Source: Platycnemis pennipes
Taxonomy: Eukaryota > Arthropoda > Insecta > Odonata > Platycnemididae
Length of the DNA: 64,000 bases
Assembly (NCBI GenBank): GCA_933228895.1
Contig: OW121854.1
Coordinates: forward strand, 53,300,609 to 53,364,608
Direction of reading: 5' to 3'
The position numbers were made by a program, and so were the translations under genes. The stretch's first letter is position 1; every line of letters starts with the position of its first letter. Shown here one piece after another: positions 1 to 11,281 of this stretch. The notes under the pieces were generated by a model that did not search any database, had not been told where the DNA came from, and was given only the letters and a program-made list of their open reading frames with translations.

Positions 1-975
1 GCTTAATTAACTCTTTCTCTGAGAGATTACATGAAAACTGGTTGAAACCTTACCTCGCATACAGCCGTAGAAATTTTGTCTTAACCGAAACTGCGTAAAA
101 CAGAGATGAAACTTTCACCATCGCCTTTCTATGCACTCAGTATTCTCCTCGATTGATTTTAGAGGTGAGTCGAAGTGAATACTATTAAAATGAAAATAAA
201 CTGGAAAAACAAAATGAAGCAAATAGGAGAAATTCTTAATGCAGTTAATTAACTAGATATTGTTGATTTATTTGATGGAGTCATTTATCCACGTAAAATG
301 TATAAGTGCAAAAAATGCACTCCAAAGAAAAAAAATCTTGCCTAATAAGAGCGCTGAAGATAGTATTATTCAGATATACTACTTACGAAGATCCCGAGTT
401 CCATACGTAACGAAAGAAATGAACACTAAAATTTTACTTTGAAGGTGCTCATTTTCCAGCCATTAGGAAAATTGGATGCATAAATACGTGAAAATTATCT
501 TTTTAGTTTAAATGGATGATGTTAGAGATGTAAGGAATGTTTTTTTCCCTAAAATTAGTTTAATCTTTTAGCAGCATTGGAGCAGTGAAAGAGGAAGTGT
601 TGATAAAAAAAATCCTTTAGACCACCAGTTTCCGTCCTTTTTTCGCCTACGCGCACCTTGGCTGTCCATTTCCCTAATCAGTATTTCTGATCCATGTGGT
701 ATCTCTTTGCGTAAATAGTCCTTGAAACTTATGTATTTGCTGTCCATTTTCAGCTGAACTGGTAGTGAAATCCATTATAATCATTCATTGTCATTATGCT
801 ATAATAATACACAACTTCATTTCATAGTTATAAACCAGTTATAAAACTATGGTCCATACGATCAACCACTTGCCAAATGTATTTAAATCGAATCTCGAAG
901 TTAAAAATGTGTGTTGTTGTAGTGATACTATTCGTTTTCTGTAGTCCAAGTAGTGATGAAGAAGAATCAAATATT
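1..975. other. No gene seen; AT-rich DNA
   Basis: I see only AT-rich sequence with short chance open frames. No repeat family, splice pair or protein similarity stands out. Confidence 0.6.
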
Positions 976-981
976 AAGAAA

Positions 982-1166
982 GTCGGCCTCCAGTGGCGGC
1001 GTGGATAAGTCCTCACCTGCTAACCTTGGGGTCGCGGGTTCGAATTCTGCCTGAGTGGGTGGTTTCACCACTCTGTTGTGTATGCTCGACCGTTGTTAAT
1101 TGTTAAATACCTTGGTGTAAAAGGCCATAGGTGCTGTTTTCAGTGGCAGTGGAAAATAAATAATTA
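982..1166 (+). repeat. tRNA-derived SINE
   Basis: The head resembles a tRNA with its Pol III promoter. The A-box region lies near 1001-1014 (GTGGATAAGTCCTC) and a B box at 1037-1047 (GGTTCGAATTC) follows at the expected distance. The sequence then runs into a non-tRNA body (GGTGGTTTCACCACTC and onward) and ends in an A-rich tail near 1160. A tRNA-like head, unrelated body and A-rich tail are the normal SINE plan. The head does not fold as a full functional tRNA, so it is not called as a tRNA gene. The 3' end is approximate. Confidence 0.65.
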
Positions 1167-1175
1167 AAAATGAAT

Positions 1176-1490
1176 AAGGAAGTGTAATGTCCGCATTGTT
1201 ATTTTTCCTCACGTATTTTATAACAGAAGACGATAACCGGGTGGAAGGCGAAAGCAGGTATAGTACCTAAGGCATTAAATTCTTCCTATAACCACTATAT
1301 TTTACACAATATCCCTCGAGGAAGTCCCTGCCGAAAGTAATTTACCGTAGACTAAGTTCGTTGAGAGATATTTTCCGAAATCTTCTAGTATATTTTCAAT
1401 ATTTCACGCAAATGGTTGTTCATTTTTCTTATTTTTGGGTGAGGGTCTCATCCCTGTGACCATCATTTTGCAAACGTGAGCGAAAACTGT
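1176..1490. other. No gene seen
   Basis: AT-rich DNA between the SINE and the GC-rich block. Nothing recognised. Confidence 0.5.
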
Positions 1491-3020
1491 GAACATGCGT
1501 CTATGATAACGATCCCACCTTATTCTTTAATGGCACTCCTCTTCGAAATAAAAAAAGCAGTCGTTTGGGTGAATAGTATTCTGGGCTCACAATCCTTTCT
1601 CTTGGCAGTGCACGTGGTGGGAATAGGAAGTTGGCTGAAAGAACTGGACCACTCTTGCCGAGGGAAGCAGGGGAGAGGGAGCGGGCATTCAGGTGGCGCT
1701 GCTTCGTGCCTCGGGAAAATGGAAATATTCCCACGAAGGAGAAGTGGAGGAGCACAAATGAAGTCATCTCCCCTTGGAATGAAATTCCCGTCCAAAGTGT
1801 AACGAAAGCGGTCTAGCGAAGTGGGGCGAGGTAGAGTGGGCAGGCTCGGAGAGCCACGTTTTTATTCTTGAATTTTCCCTTTTCATAAATCATGGTTTTC
1901 AACGTCTGAAATTCCTCTTTTCTCGCTCATTCCCCTGCAGTTGAGTTTTCACGGGCTTGGGAGTGGACAGAAGAAATGCGACGCAAGCGACGCAAGGCTG
2001 GGCTATCTACACGTCGCGAAATTGTTCCCTCATCTGTTGCGAAACAAAACAGTTTCCAGAGCCATTCTCCCTCCACTCACAACGATTTGTGTCAACGTGC
2101 CGCCATGTTGTCTTTTGACAACGTTTTTGGTCCGGAAAATTGTGTCGCTAGTGTCATTATTAGTCTTATGACGAGCGTAGCTCCCGCCTCCGAATTTTTA
2201 CGGGCTTTGTTGGCAAGAGGTGTATATTTTTGCAGTCCTTTGTGAGTGTGTGCTTTGCTTCTTCAGATATCCTTATTTGTTAGCAAAAGCAATTGCTATA
2301 GTTTTCCGCATGCCTCTAGCTGCATTACACCGACAAATGAAGATTTCAACGGGGTAAAACGGGGGTTTAGCGATTTTACGTGACTTATTTGTCCTTGATC
2401 CTCCGGTTACAAAATGCATTTTTCGAAATCCACCCTGCCGAACGAGAATTCGGGACGAGCTTCCGCAGTGGGAGAGACTGGGTGAAGCCTAGTTGACACA
2501 ATTTTTATTACCTTTCGCCCAACACTGGAGAAGTACGCTTTTCATGCAGGGGAATTGCGGACACCATACGTTATACAGCATTTAGCAGAGCTTTTATGAC
2601 GTTGGAAGAACTGACAGTACCGCTTTGAAGCCAAGAAGAAATGTTTTCGCCCGCGCTTCTTTCTGCGCTAGAACTGAGATGTTATTTTTGGCCAATGGCA
2701 TTCCGCTGGTAGTGGCGCTGCTGAGATGGAATTCTCGGAGTGGGAAGAGAAATAAGGGCATCTTGAGACCGGGGATGAGGTCACGGGGTCGGAGAGTGAA
2801 AGATGAAAAGCCCACGAGATGGGGGAGTAGCGTAAGGGACCAAAGACTTTGCGGAGGGAAAATAAGTAATAAATCAAGGAAGCGGGGGAAAAGGCAGAAG
2901 GAGGGAGATGGATACGAATGAAACAGTAAGTGTGTGGAGTGGGTTGAGTGACTGTGTGTTGCAAATTCAATGCGAGCAGCAAGGAAGGCGAAAGAAGAAA
3001 CAGCATAGGGAAACAATAAA
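1490..3020. other. GC-rich, CpG-containing block
   Basis: Three richer patches (about 1600-1850, 1930-2260 and 2440-3010) stand out from AT-rich flanks. They hold many CpG and long purine-rich runs, for example around 2720-2940. Open frames of 90-140 codons occur on both strands, but they overlap each other in several frames and are low-complexity. I read them as chance openings in GC-rich DNA. GGAAATATTC at 1721-1730 recurs in two other islands. The block could be a promoter-like or regulatory island, or just a compositional patch. Confidence 0.4.
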
Positions 3021-3304
3021 ATATAGAACTTGGATAGCTGTGTACCGCAGTGACAGCTTAATCACTTAAAATCTAAGGCTTATACGACACTATAGAACTG
3101 GAACATCCGAAAAAAACGTGCTGCGTTCATTGCAATAAACCCGTTTGCCTATTTTTTTCAACGATATCTCATTAAAACCACCGTCGTGTATATAATTGGT
3201 TATTTATTTGTAAGACGCCAATAACTAAGATTTAATAAATAAAGAAGACAAGCAATGGTTGACGCTAATTATAAAAAAAAATGATTTTACTTTTCGGTAA
3301 GACG

Positions 3305-3590
3305 AAGAGTAATAGTCTAGTGGGTAGAGCCTAGGGTCCCGGGTTCAAATCCGGGTGAAGCCTTTGGACATCCCCGAACGAAAAAATTCTCGGAGTGCGA
3401 GGTGGCCTAGCGAAAGGAACTGGCCCCCCTACCCTGAATGTGTGAAATTCACACGCCTGTGGCTTAGTTCGGGGTGAGCTCTAACCTCACCTTTCCAAAC
3501 CAACCTTCGGGTTCAATCACTGAATGAGTGAAGAGTAATGACTTTAAGAAATTTATTAAAGGGTCTATGGAATAAATGATCATCGTCATC
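3305..3590 (+). repeat. Composite tRNA-like SINE block
   Basis: A tRNA-like piece comes first: a D-arm-like stretch TAGTCTAGTGGGTAGAGCC, then a perfect T arm with B box (CCCGGGTTCAAATCCGGG) ending near 3354. The spacing between them is too short to hold an anticodon arm, so this is not a tRNA gene. A second module from about 3395 (GAGGTGGCCTAGCG) to 3520 also ends in a B-box-like GGTTCAATCAC. It looks like a SINE, or two fused SINE pieces, lying against the 3' end of the minus-strand LINE that follows. Confidence 0.45.
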
Positions 3591-4190
3591 AGCGAGCAAT
3601 CCTTAGATTGACTTAAAAGCAGCTCTCCAGTCGGTACTACTATCCGATTCGCTCTTCATATTTACGTATTTAATATCTTTCACATCCTCGGTCACTCGCT
3701 GAGTGAATCTCATGCGAGGCTTTCCGTTTCCATTCTTCCCGTTCACTTGTATTTCGGCAATTGTCTTCATCCGGCCTTCATGTCTCATAACATGGTCAAT
3801 TGAGTTGTCCTGTTTTCTTAGGGTTTTTAGAAGACTTTTCAGACTTCTCTTTTCTCCCACTCTTTTTAGGAGTTTCTCTTTACCCACTCGGTTTACTCAT
3901 TTAATCTTCACCATTCTTCTAAGAAGCACATTTGAATGCTTCCACCCTGGGCATCCCTGTTGCATCGTGCATGTTTCAATGCAAAGAATGCTCCTGATGT
4001 TCGTTCTCAAGAATTGGTTGCTTACATAAGCTTGAATTTCCAGCTTTAAGTAGACTCTTCTTTTGGTGGGAGAACCTCTTTCCCTCCCTTGCCTTATCCA
4101 TCGCTGGTTACATGGGTTCCCAGTTAACAGAACTTTTTCAATCCCTGTAGTATTCATTTTCATAATTTAATGTCGGTTTCGGCCTCTTCT
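3590..4190 (-). pseudogene. RTE-like LINE remnant, reverse transcriptase C-terminal part
   Basis: This is the last part of a non-LTR retrotransposon polyprotein, read leftward. Near 4030-4060 it encodes KRRVYLKLEIQAYVSNQFLR, the region just after the RT palm in RTE elements. At 3603-3890 it encodes the C-terminal tail, with DHVMRHEGRMKTIAE, NGKNGNGKPRMR and EDVKDIKYVNMK, which match the same tail in the copies at 4475, 8755 and 29165. The RT catalytic core is missing. The pieces are in different frames, with stops between them, so the copy is dead. The 3' end is near 3590, where GATGATCATCG-type sequence resembles the short (TGA)-rich tails of RTE elements. Frame agreement with sister copies makes the family call firm; the exact ends are not. 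Confidence 0.75.
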
Positions 4191-4474
4191 CACCTGCTAA
4201 ACACCAAATTAAACACTAAATCTTATTTTTCCTCTAATTGATCTTCAAATGATATTTGGCTTACATGGCTACTAGTATCTTATTCAGATCACTCTATGCT
4301 TTTGCCGTGACTGCTATGTAATTGACGAATCACAGCATACTAGTTTTTTCCCGTGAATACATACTAATTGAGTTATTTCGATGCATTTCTCAATGTATAT
4401 ATAAATATTTACAGAAGAGAGCCCAGAAACTTTTCTCAATCCTTTCTTAATTCGCACTTTTTGACATCTGGGTC
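4191..4474. other. No gene seen
   Basis: AT-rich spacer between two oppositely oriented LINE remnants. Nothing recognised. Confidence 0.5.
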
Positions 4475-4975
4475 CAGATTTCATCACTGCTATTAGAGAG
4501 ACATTGACCCTGACAGCAGTGGAAAAGAAAAGGGTGGATGCATTCGAAATGTGATGCTACCGAAGAATGAAGGAGATAAAATGGATCGACAGAGTGACAA
4601 ACAAAGAAGCCTAAATATGAGTGGCAGAAAAGAGGAGTCTGTTAGTGTGAGTAGTTCGTCAATAGTGCATGCTTGGTGATCTTCACCCCCTGCCACACAC
4701 CCTCGTGGTGGCTTACAGCGTATCGTGTAGATGTAGATGTCTGTTGAAAATTCTAAAAAGAAGACGGGGCAACTTAATCGGCCGTATCTCGAGATACGAT
4801 GGCCTGATGAAGACGATCGTCGAGGGAAAATTATACGGGAAGAGTGGCAAAGGAAGGCCTCGTATGACATGCATGGAACAGGTTGTGAGGGGTTTGTAAG
4901 AGATGATAATACGTTAGTATGAAGAAGTTGCGTCGTGAAGAAGATTACCCACACGCCCGTGCGAGAGTCCGGTAT
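4475..4975 (+). pseudogene. RTE-like LINE remnant, split by a younger LINE tail
   Basis: The sequence encodes the C-terminal part of an RTE-type reverse transcriptase polyprotein. Around 4500-4610 it gives LTAVEKKRVDAFEM and then MKEIKWIDRVTNKEA, with stops. After the insertion it gives LLKILKRRRGNLIG, DGLMKTIVEGKLYGKSGKGR and EQVVRGL up to about 4900. These match the copy at 8755-9331 part for part. The frame AEKRSLL before 4644 joins smoothly to LLKILK after 4739 once the insert and one copy of the 6-bp duplication are disregarded. The RTE copy therefore existed first and was later hit. It lacks the catalytic core and has stop codons, so it is non-functional. Confidence 0.8.
4644..4739 (+). 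mobile_element. 3'-end fragment of a CR1/jockey-like LINE, nested
   Basis: This 96-bp piece closely matches the 3' end of the LINE at 41764-42361 read on its minus strand: GTGCATGCTTGGTGATCTTC, then CCCCCTGCCACACACCCT, and a tail of GTAGATGTAGATG. It is flanked by TCTGTT at 4638-4643 and again at 4740-4745, a clear 6-bp target-site duplication. It is a heavily 5'-truncated insertion, as is usual for LINEs that prime from their 3' end. It holds no coding sequence. Confidence 0.85.
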
Positions 4976-5290
4976 GAAAAATATTTATGTTAATATCTCA
5001 ATTCATTCAAAAGTTCTACGATTTTGAATGTGAGCGCTACCTCTGTACCCCATAGTGGGTCGTTTGCCCAAATGCTGCCTGGCGGTACAAGTGCATTTAT
5101 CATGAGCCTCTGCCTCATCTTAGATCACCAGTCTTCGCCATCCGTCGCGTAAGTCACTGCCAACCCACCTTCGCCCATTCCCCCTTGCTCGTCACTTTGC
5201 TGTCCAATCATCGAGTCAAGTGTGAAATAATGAGCGTTGCGGGACTCTTGAGGCAACGCTGAGCATTGCCATCCTATCTTATCTTATAAT
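4976..5290. other. No gene seen
   Basis: Mixed-composition DNA with a few CpG, between the LINE remnant and a hairpin. Nothing recognised. Confidence 0.45.
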
Positions 5291-5353
5291 ATTTGATTGT
5301 ATCAATGGGACTCAGGGCCCTATTGTTTCTCGACCCTGTGATTGATATCAAAT
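5291..5353 (+). other. Imperfect 63-nt stem-loop
   Basis: ATTTGATTGTATCAAT at 5291-5306 pairs with ATTGATATCAAAT at 5341-5353, giving 7 and 6 base pairs around a 3-nt bulge. CAGGG at 5313-5317 then pairs with CCCTG at 5334-5338, leaving a loop of about 16 nt. The size resembles a short miRNA precursor, but no known mature miRNA is recognised. It may be a chance fold. Confidence 0.3.
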
Positions 5354-6470
5354 GCTCCTGGTTAATATTGAGTCTGCAGTCAGTCAATTCGAGACTCGGG
5401 AGCATAATGTAAAAATTGTATTTCTTTGTAACTTACGATTGGTTTTAACTCGATCGGTTTCACCCCCATCCATGTCATAAATGTGCCTTACTGTCATCCA
5501 TCTCATTGAAGCTCGCCGTAATCAGTACATTTAAATGTAATGCTTATTTCCTGGACTTTAGAGAGAGTTTATGCCATCAGTCGCAATATTCTCGTGTCTT
5601 GTAACATTGAAACAACAAATGTTTGAGTGCATTAAATACTTGTTTCTCGCATATCCAAGAGTGTGGTTCGTCTTACCTGTGGTGCTAGGTGTGGTGTACC
5701 TCCCAGAGACCCCAAATTCATTATTTTGTCCACTGCATGATAGTAATTCTCGACGTTTAGGGATCCCTACAATTACGGAGTAGGCGTAGGTCGCTGAAAC
5801 GCATTAATTTAAATGTCACGTCGTGTGCCCTTTCTATCCAGGGGGGGGGGGGAATTGGCCATTACAGTACTTACATTTTCGTTCGTCACCTTACGGCGTT
5901 CGCAAGGCCGAAATGTTTTATTATTTTTTTATCCTATTCTACTAAATTACATTTTCTTGTCATCTTTCGTCCCCATTTCCTTTGCAAATTTTTTTTCAGT
6001 GTGAGTACCTTCCTTGAAATCCTTATTATATTTTGTAAAAAATATTTTAGATTAGAATTTGCTATCTAAAACTGCTTTCTTGTTCATTTTAGAACATGGC
6101 CTCAAGTTATGAGCTTGTACTTGAGATGTTAAACCAGGAAGTTTCTAAAATTTCCATGAAAGATCCAGTTTAGTTCGATTGCAAGTGTGCGCACAGTCTA
6201 AACACATTTGGCACAAGGATTTTCTCGTGTTTTGAACATTAGTCACCGTAAAGTACTCTACACCATGCTGCTATATCAACGCAGTATTCGTCTACCTCTG
6301 TACCTTCATGACCTTCTTATTTCTTTACATATAGATCATTTGAGTTACGATTGCTCACCTTTTTTTCTCTTCAGATATAGGTATTCACGCCTACACGTAC
6401 TGGTGCCCTTGGTTTCCTGTACTTGATTCAATTTTGATTATAGCTTCGTTCTTTCCTCTTTGCTGACCTT
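5354..6470. other. No gene seen; contains a G12 run
   Basis: Mostly AT-rich. A run of 12 G at 5841-5852 and pyrimidine-rich runs such as 5930-6000 are present. Open frames are short and of unlikely composition. Confidence 0.5.
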
Positions 6471-7060
6471 CCGATGCCGTGATTAAGGTGTTTCGCGGAA
6501 AGAACCATACTGAGGCACAGGTACTCTCTCACTCGTCGTCTATGGTGAAGTTTTACGAATCTCCACCCCAAGATGGTAGGCGCACTGCACATCGCCGTCC
6601 CCACATCTCGCAACCTTTATCCTTCCTCAAAGGATATGCTGGAGTGTCTTTTTTCTTCGGTCGAGGGCCGCGGTAAAATGGGAGGACGAGCACGGTGGAA
6701 GGAGGTTTCAAAGTGTTGCCGCGCCCTCGAGAGGGAAAGAAAAGGGGCCTTCTCCCATGGGATAAGCAAGCGAGCTAAAGGAAGGCATGGCGAGGGAATG
6801 GGAGGACGAGGAGGGCGAAAAGGAAATGGCGAGGCGTCGTAAGGGAGTCTGAAGGTCGGGGGAAAGAGGCGAGTTAGTGTGAGGCGTGCACAGAGGAGGA
6901 ATAGACTGGGAGCATCGGCGGAATGGGGGACGTAAAAGTGTGCCCCCGGATAGAAGGGGGGATGGCGGTAGCGAGGCAGGAGGAAAGTGTCCCCTTGTTT
7001 AAGTAGAGTACCGTCTTGAGGTGGGCTGGGAGTTAGAGGGTGGCGGCCAGAGGGGTGTGC
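6470..7060. other. GC-rich, purine-rich island
   Basis: The + strand is strongly G/A-rich from about 6660 to 7060. The complementary strand holds a 170-codon open frame (7129-6617) rich in Pro, Ser, Phe and Arg. That composition is what any pyrimidine-rich strand yields, so it is not called as a gene. The island could be regulatory. Confidence 0.4.
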
Positions 7061-8754
7061 ATATGTGTACCTGGAGAAGTTATGACTTGAGTAAGGCATT
7101 TGTGATGCGCTCTTTGAGAACTGTAGCATTAGCCATATTAATTTACTTTGAGTCTCGGCTAATAGCAGTTTGAGACGAGGTAATATATCACTCGTTTGCT
7201 TTCAATTGATGGTATATTCCAATTTGTTTTTAATGCAGATCTACCGGTTATGGTTGTTTTTGATGGATATCGGATTCTTACCCTGATCCCTGTCTTCCAT
7301 AAAATTGTTCTGCGGCGAATTCTTCTATAACGTTTTTGAAAACCATTCGCGCAGCATAGGATTAGCAATAAGTTGTTAGAAAGTAGTATGAGATACTGTC
7401 ATTCAATGTAGCCACATTTTAGGCTTACTAGTTCTCTAAGAATTTCAAATATGCATGCAGAGCATGCGAAATAAACACAAAAGGATTTCTGCAGACAACC
7501 TTTGAAATATTGGCATTCCGCATAAGTGCATCACATAAATATATTTATCAAATTTGATCAAGATCAGGTGTATGCATAAGTTTATTTAAATCGCCCGAAG
7601 TAATTATTAACACATGTTTAAATAGGAAATTACTCTAGGAAACATTATATATATGATGAAACCTTGAGAAAATACGATAAGTTGCCAAGCCTAGGTAGAT
7701 GACAAACTACCTTAACCGGTAAAATGGCACGCGGAGAATCGAAAGAAATGCATAACACAAGGTCACGAACTCTATGGTCGTAGTATAAGGAAAATTTTCG
7801 TTTTGGAGGCATTAGAAAAAGTTGCAAGGAAATATGAACTAAGCTAATAATTTTCCTTTTGGGTGAATGGAATATGTAGGAAAACATTTAAGGTCTGAGT
7901 GGCCGAAAGTTATGGGCAGGAATTAACCCATCTTTATATAATTGCTGTGAGAAATATTTCTATTTTACGTAAAATTTGGAATTTGCGGCTGACATACACC
8001 GTAATAATGCTTCATATATTGCATAAAAATTGTATTAGAATATAAAAAAGTATCTACCTATCAACAAGGAGATAATTTTGAGAACAGATTTTATTGATAT
8101 GGATAGTTAACAAATTTTCCATGAAATCCACTGAACATGCTAGATATTTTCTTGGTTAAATGGAAAGGTAACGATTAACGTGCCAAAATGTTTGCTCTCT
8201 GAACAATGGTGGCTTTAACGTTAACAATATGGGTGCATTATTTACTTAATTTGACTTATTTCTGTTAGCATGGGAACCGATTGATAGCGACTGACATTAT
8301 CAATTTTGGGGAAATAACGTTACGTTAATCATCCGTGTGCTCCCAAAGAGGTAAGGCCAGGGTTCGTACGTAATCCCTGATTATTTCCTGAAATGCCGTT
8401 ATAATATCATTTATGCAACGTAAGCGTAGCAGAAAAGGGATATTGATGATTTTGCCTCATGATTTAATTACTCTGGATGACGGAGTGTCAAAAGAAAATC
8501 TCTTCTCTGAAGACAATCAAATTAGGAAATTTCATTACTCCTAAGACTGTATATGATTGGCTTTACCCAAATGAAATTGCTCTTAAAGCTAACTTAAATT
8601 ACACATTTGAAATCAGCCTCCTCCTTTTGCCAGTAATTTAATCAATGTGTAAAAGAAAGATATTGAAAATTATATATTAAGTCCTTAAATTCAGTGTCGC
8701 TTTTATCATCAGCATACAATTCCCTGTGAATTGTATACTAAATTGTATACTGAG
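7061..8754. other. No gene seen; AT-rich
   Basis: Long AT-rich stretch with scattered stops in all frames. No repeat or domain recognised. Confidence 0.6.
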
Positions 8755-9331
8755 GTGAAAGAGTTCTGTTATCTTGGAAGCCGAGTAACCAACGACAGAC
8801 GAAGCATGAAATAAAAAGTCGGCAGAATAGCCCAGGCGAAGAGGGCATTCTATCAAACGAAGAATCTACTTACCGCTGGAAATACAAGCCTAGAAGTAAG
8901 GAAACAATTCATCAGAACGTACATCTGGAGCGTGTTTCCTTATGGCAGCGAGGCATGGACAATGACAGCAGCGGAAAAGAAAAGGGTGGAAGCATTCGAA
9001 ATGTGGTGCAACAGAATAATGATAAAGATTAAATGGATCGACCGAGTAAGTCCTAAGAAGAGTAGAAGTAAAGAGAAGTCTTCTGAATACCCTAAAAAGA
9101 GGAGAGGACAACTTGATTGGCCACATCATGAGACATGATGGCCTGATGAAGACAATCGTCGACGGACAAGTGGAAGGAAAGAATGGCAAATGAAGGCCTC
9201 GTGCAAGACATATGAAACAAGTGATAAAGGATGTGAAAAAGAAGAGTTACGTAAATATGAAGAGATTATCCGGTAGAAGAACTCAATGGAGAGGTGCGTC
9301 CAACCAATGAGGATTGATAACTTGTGATGAT
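8755..9331 (+). pseudogene. RTE-like LINE remnant, longest C-terminal copy
   Basis: This copy starts inside the RT region with VKEFCYLGSRVTND. It continues with AQAKRAFYQTKNLL, EVRKQFIRTYIWSV and YGSEAWTMTAAEKKRVEAFE at about 8940-9000, then IKWIDRV. The tail includes RRGQLD, HDGLMKTIVDG and VKKKSYVNMKRLSGRRTQWR, ending near 9331 in GATTGATAACTTGTGATGA. The order (YLGS motif, thumb-like helices, YG(S/A)E(A/T)WT, RRR-type tail) is that of RTE-clade reverse transcriptases. The catalytic (F/Y)ADD part lies 5' of the truncation and is absent. Stops near 8813 and shifts after 9050 break the frame. It is the best guide for aligning the other RTE remnants in the window. Confidence 0.85.
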
Positions 9332-10320
9332 ACCATTCCAACTTGATAAACTGGAGTTTTATCTCACTCCAATTAATTGGCTCTAGAGGCAATTGAATGT
9401 AAAGGTGAGTAATGCTCCTTCCAGAATTTTACTCCTTCCAGAACCATTATTATAATAAGTGAGTGAGTATAGCTACATTTCTGTCATCTTTAAATTTCCA
9501 TTTATTCCACTAACTTTGAGAATAAATGGTTGAGTCTTGTTTTAAAATGCACACTGTTGGAAACTGGAGTCTACAATCAAATTTAAATAGCCCACATCGT
9601 AAATTATTGGGCATAAAAGCTTAAAAATACGAATGAAAAACATAGTTCACATGAAGTCTGCGCGATAAAACTGTCGGAAGATGCCGTTTGATGAAAGCTT
9701 TAAAAAAGAAGAGAAATTGGTCACATTCTGAGAAGTGGTGGTATACAGCTGTCCATGGAAAAGTCAATGGGAAATGGAGGATAGTTGAAACAATTTTTTA
9801 GCAAGTGGAGACATTTGTTAAATAGAAGAAGCCAAAGTATAATGGGATTAGCCTTCAGAAGAGCGAATTATAGAGAGCTATATCAATCTTGTCTTAAACA
9901 ACAATGTCTTAAATGACAAACATCCATGGCTCTCGTTTTACATGCCCTGAATAAGGAAAAAAGTAAAAAGTTTTCTAGTTTCGAGTGCGACACAGTGGAA
10001 TGCATTCTTAGTGAAAGGCAGCTTGTTTTTCCACAAGACCCTAATAGTAACCCCTTGACTACACAAGCCCAAGTGAATATTGTTCATCAGCCAAAATTGT
10101 CTATGAAGTTGGATATCATCCTGCTGCACTCCTTGTCCGCAAAAATAGGTGTATTATTAGATGAGTATATTTATATTTGAAGACCTCCAATGAACTGTAA
10201 CTTGCAGACTTTTAGCTTGCCCTCCTCGAGTTAAGCACATTTTTTCCCCTTTGTGTGGAAGAAAACGTATCGCCTGCTCATCGACTTGATTTTTCATCAT
10301 TCCCTCTGCTCTACGACTGA
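9332..10320. other. No gene seen
   Basis: AT-rich DNA. An 84-codon frame at 9926-10180 shows no recognisable domain and its composition resembles the flanks. Confidence 0.5.
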
Positions 10321-10960
10321 GTCACGTCCACTTGAGAGTAAAAAGCACCTGAGCCAAGAACTCTGCGCGCTGTAAGCGCCTCAAGCGTTGGGTTAGACAT
10401 TCGACCACTTCCATCGACCTCCTTCTACTATGGCAGAATCCAAGCCTCTGGGCATCAGCGGGGATGCGTTCGAAGTTGAGATGTGTGGTCGAATGGGGGA
10501 AGAATTCAAAGTCTCGGATCGAGGACTTCGAGTGAAAATGAGAGAAAGTTGTAGAGTGTTCGGGAGATGGAAGCGGTCCGCTTCTCCGCGGAAGGAGAAG
10601 CATAAAAATCCCGCGGTGAAGAGCGTCAGGGGTTGCGAGCGGGTTGAAAGGGTGGATTATTGGAAGACCATGAGTGGAGGGTTGGAAAGGTTTTCGGGTG
10701 TGCTTTAGGATTTGGGGGGGGGGATTGGAGGGAGAGTTGGATCCAGGAGGGGTGTTCGAGAAAGGTTCCGTGAGGTAAGGCACTTGAACGAGGGTTATAT
10801 GGCCATGAGGGACGGAGGAGTTCACTTTCTCGTGTGAGAGCCTTCAAAATGAGATGAAGTGAGGTGATACCCTTGCCTTAGGCTAGACATTTTTTTCCTG
10901 CACTAGCGAGTGGGAAGGAAAATGAGGGAAATATTCTCGGTCTTTCTGCTTGCTCTTTCA
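10320..10960. other. GC-rich island
   Basis: The + strand is G/A-rich, with CpG, and has a G10 run near 10712-10721. The complementary strand carries a 167-codon open frame (10825-10322), Pro/Ser/His-rich with no known motif. Overlapping frames of 73-92 codons on both strands argue for chance openness. GGAAATATTCTC at 10927-10938 is shared exactly with the island near 24614. Confidence 0.4.
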
Positions 10961-11281
10961 TAGGTATTTCTTTTAGTTTTCCTTGAAAACGTTATTTTCT
11001 TTGTTGTTTTTTCTATGCATCATACAGGTATATAGAATGAATTTTTTTCTTATTTTATTAGTTTCTCAAAAAGAAACAACCTCATTTAATATTGGTTTGT
11101 AAGAGAGTTTGGTCCTTTAAATATGATCGGAACGCTTAATAACGAAATTATTATTGTTTTCCTTATATTTTCATAATTTAATTGCTTAAGTTTGAAGGTT
11201 TATCGCTTTCAATTCTTGAAAATATAAAGTCTCTAATATTTTGTTTCAAGTGCGATAGCGGCTGTAGCCCCATCTTCGAGA

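Noticed and set aside
3305..3360. tRNA gene
   Set aside because: The T arm is perfect but there is no room for an anticodon arm, so it was scored as SINE-like.
6617..7129. 170-codon minus open frame
   Set aside because: It is Pro/Ser/Phe/Arg-rich as expected from any pyrimidine-rich strand, overlaps other frames, and has no domain or splice support.
8340..8395. B-box-like CAGGGTTCGTACG
   Set aside because: It does not fit the B-box consensus and no A box lies at the right distance.
10322..10825. 167-codon minus open frame
   Set aside because: Same reason: a GC-rich, strand-biased patch with overlapping frames on both strands and no recognisable motif.
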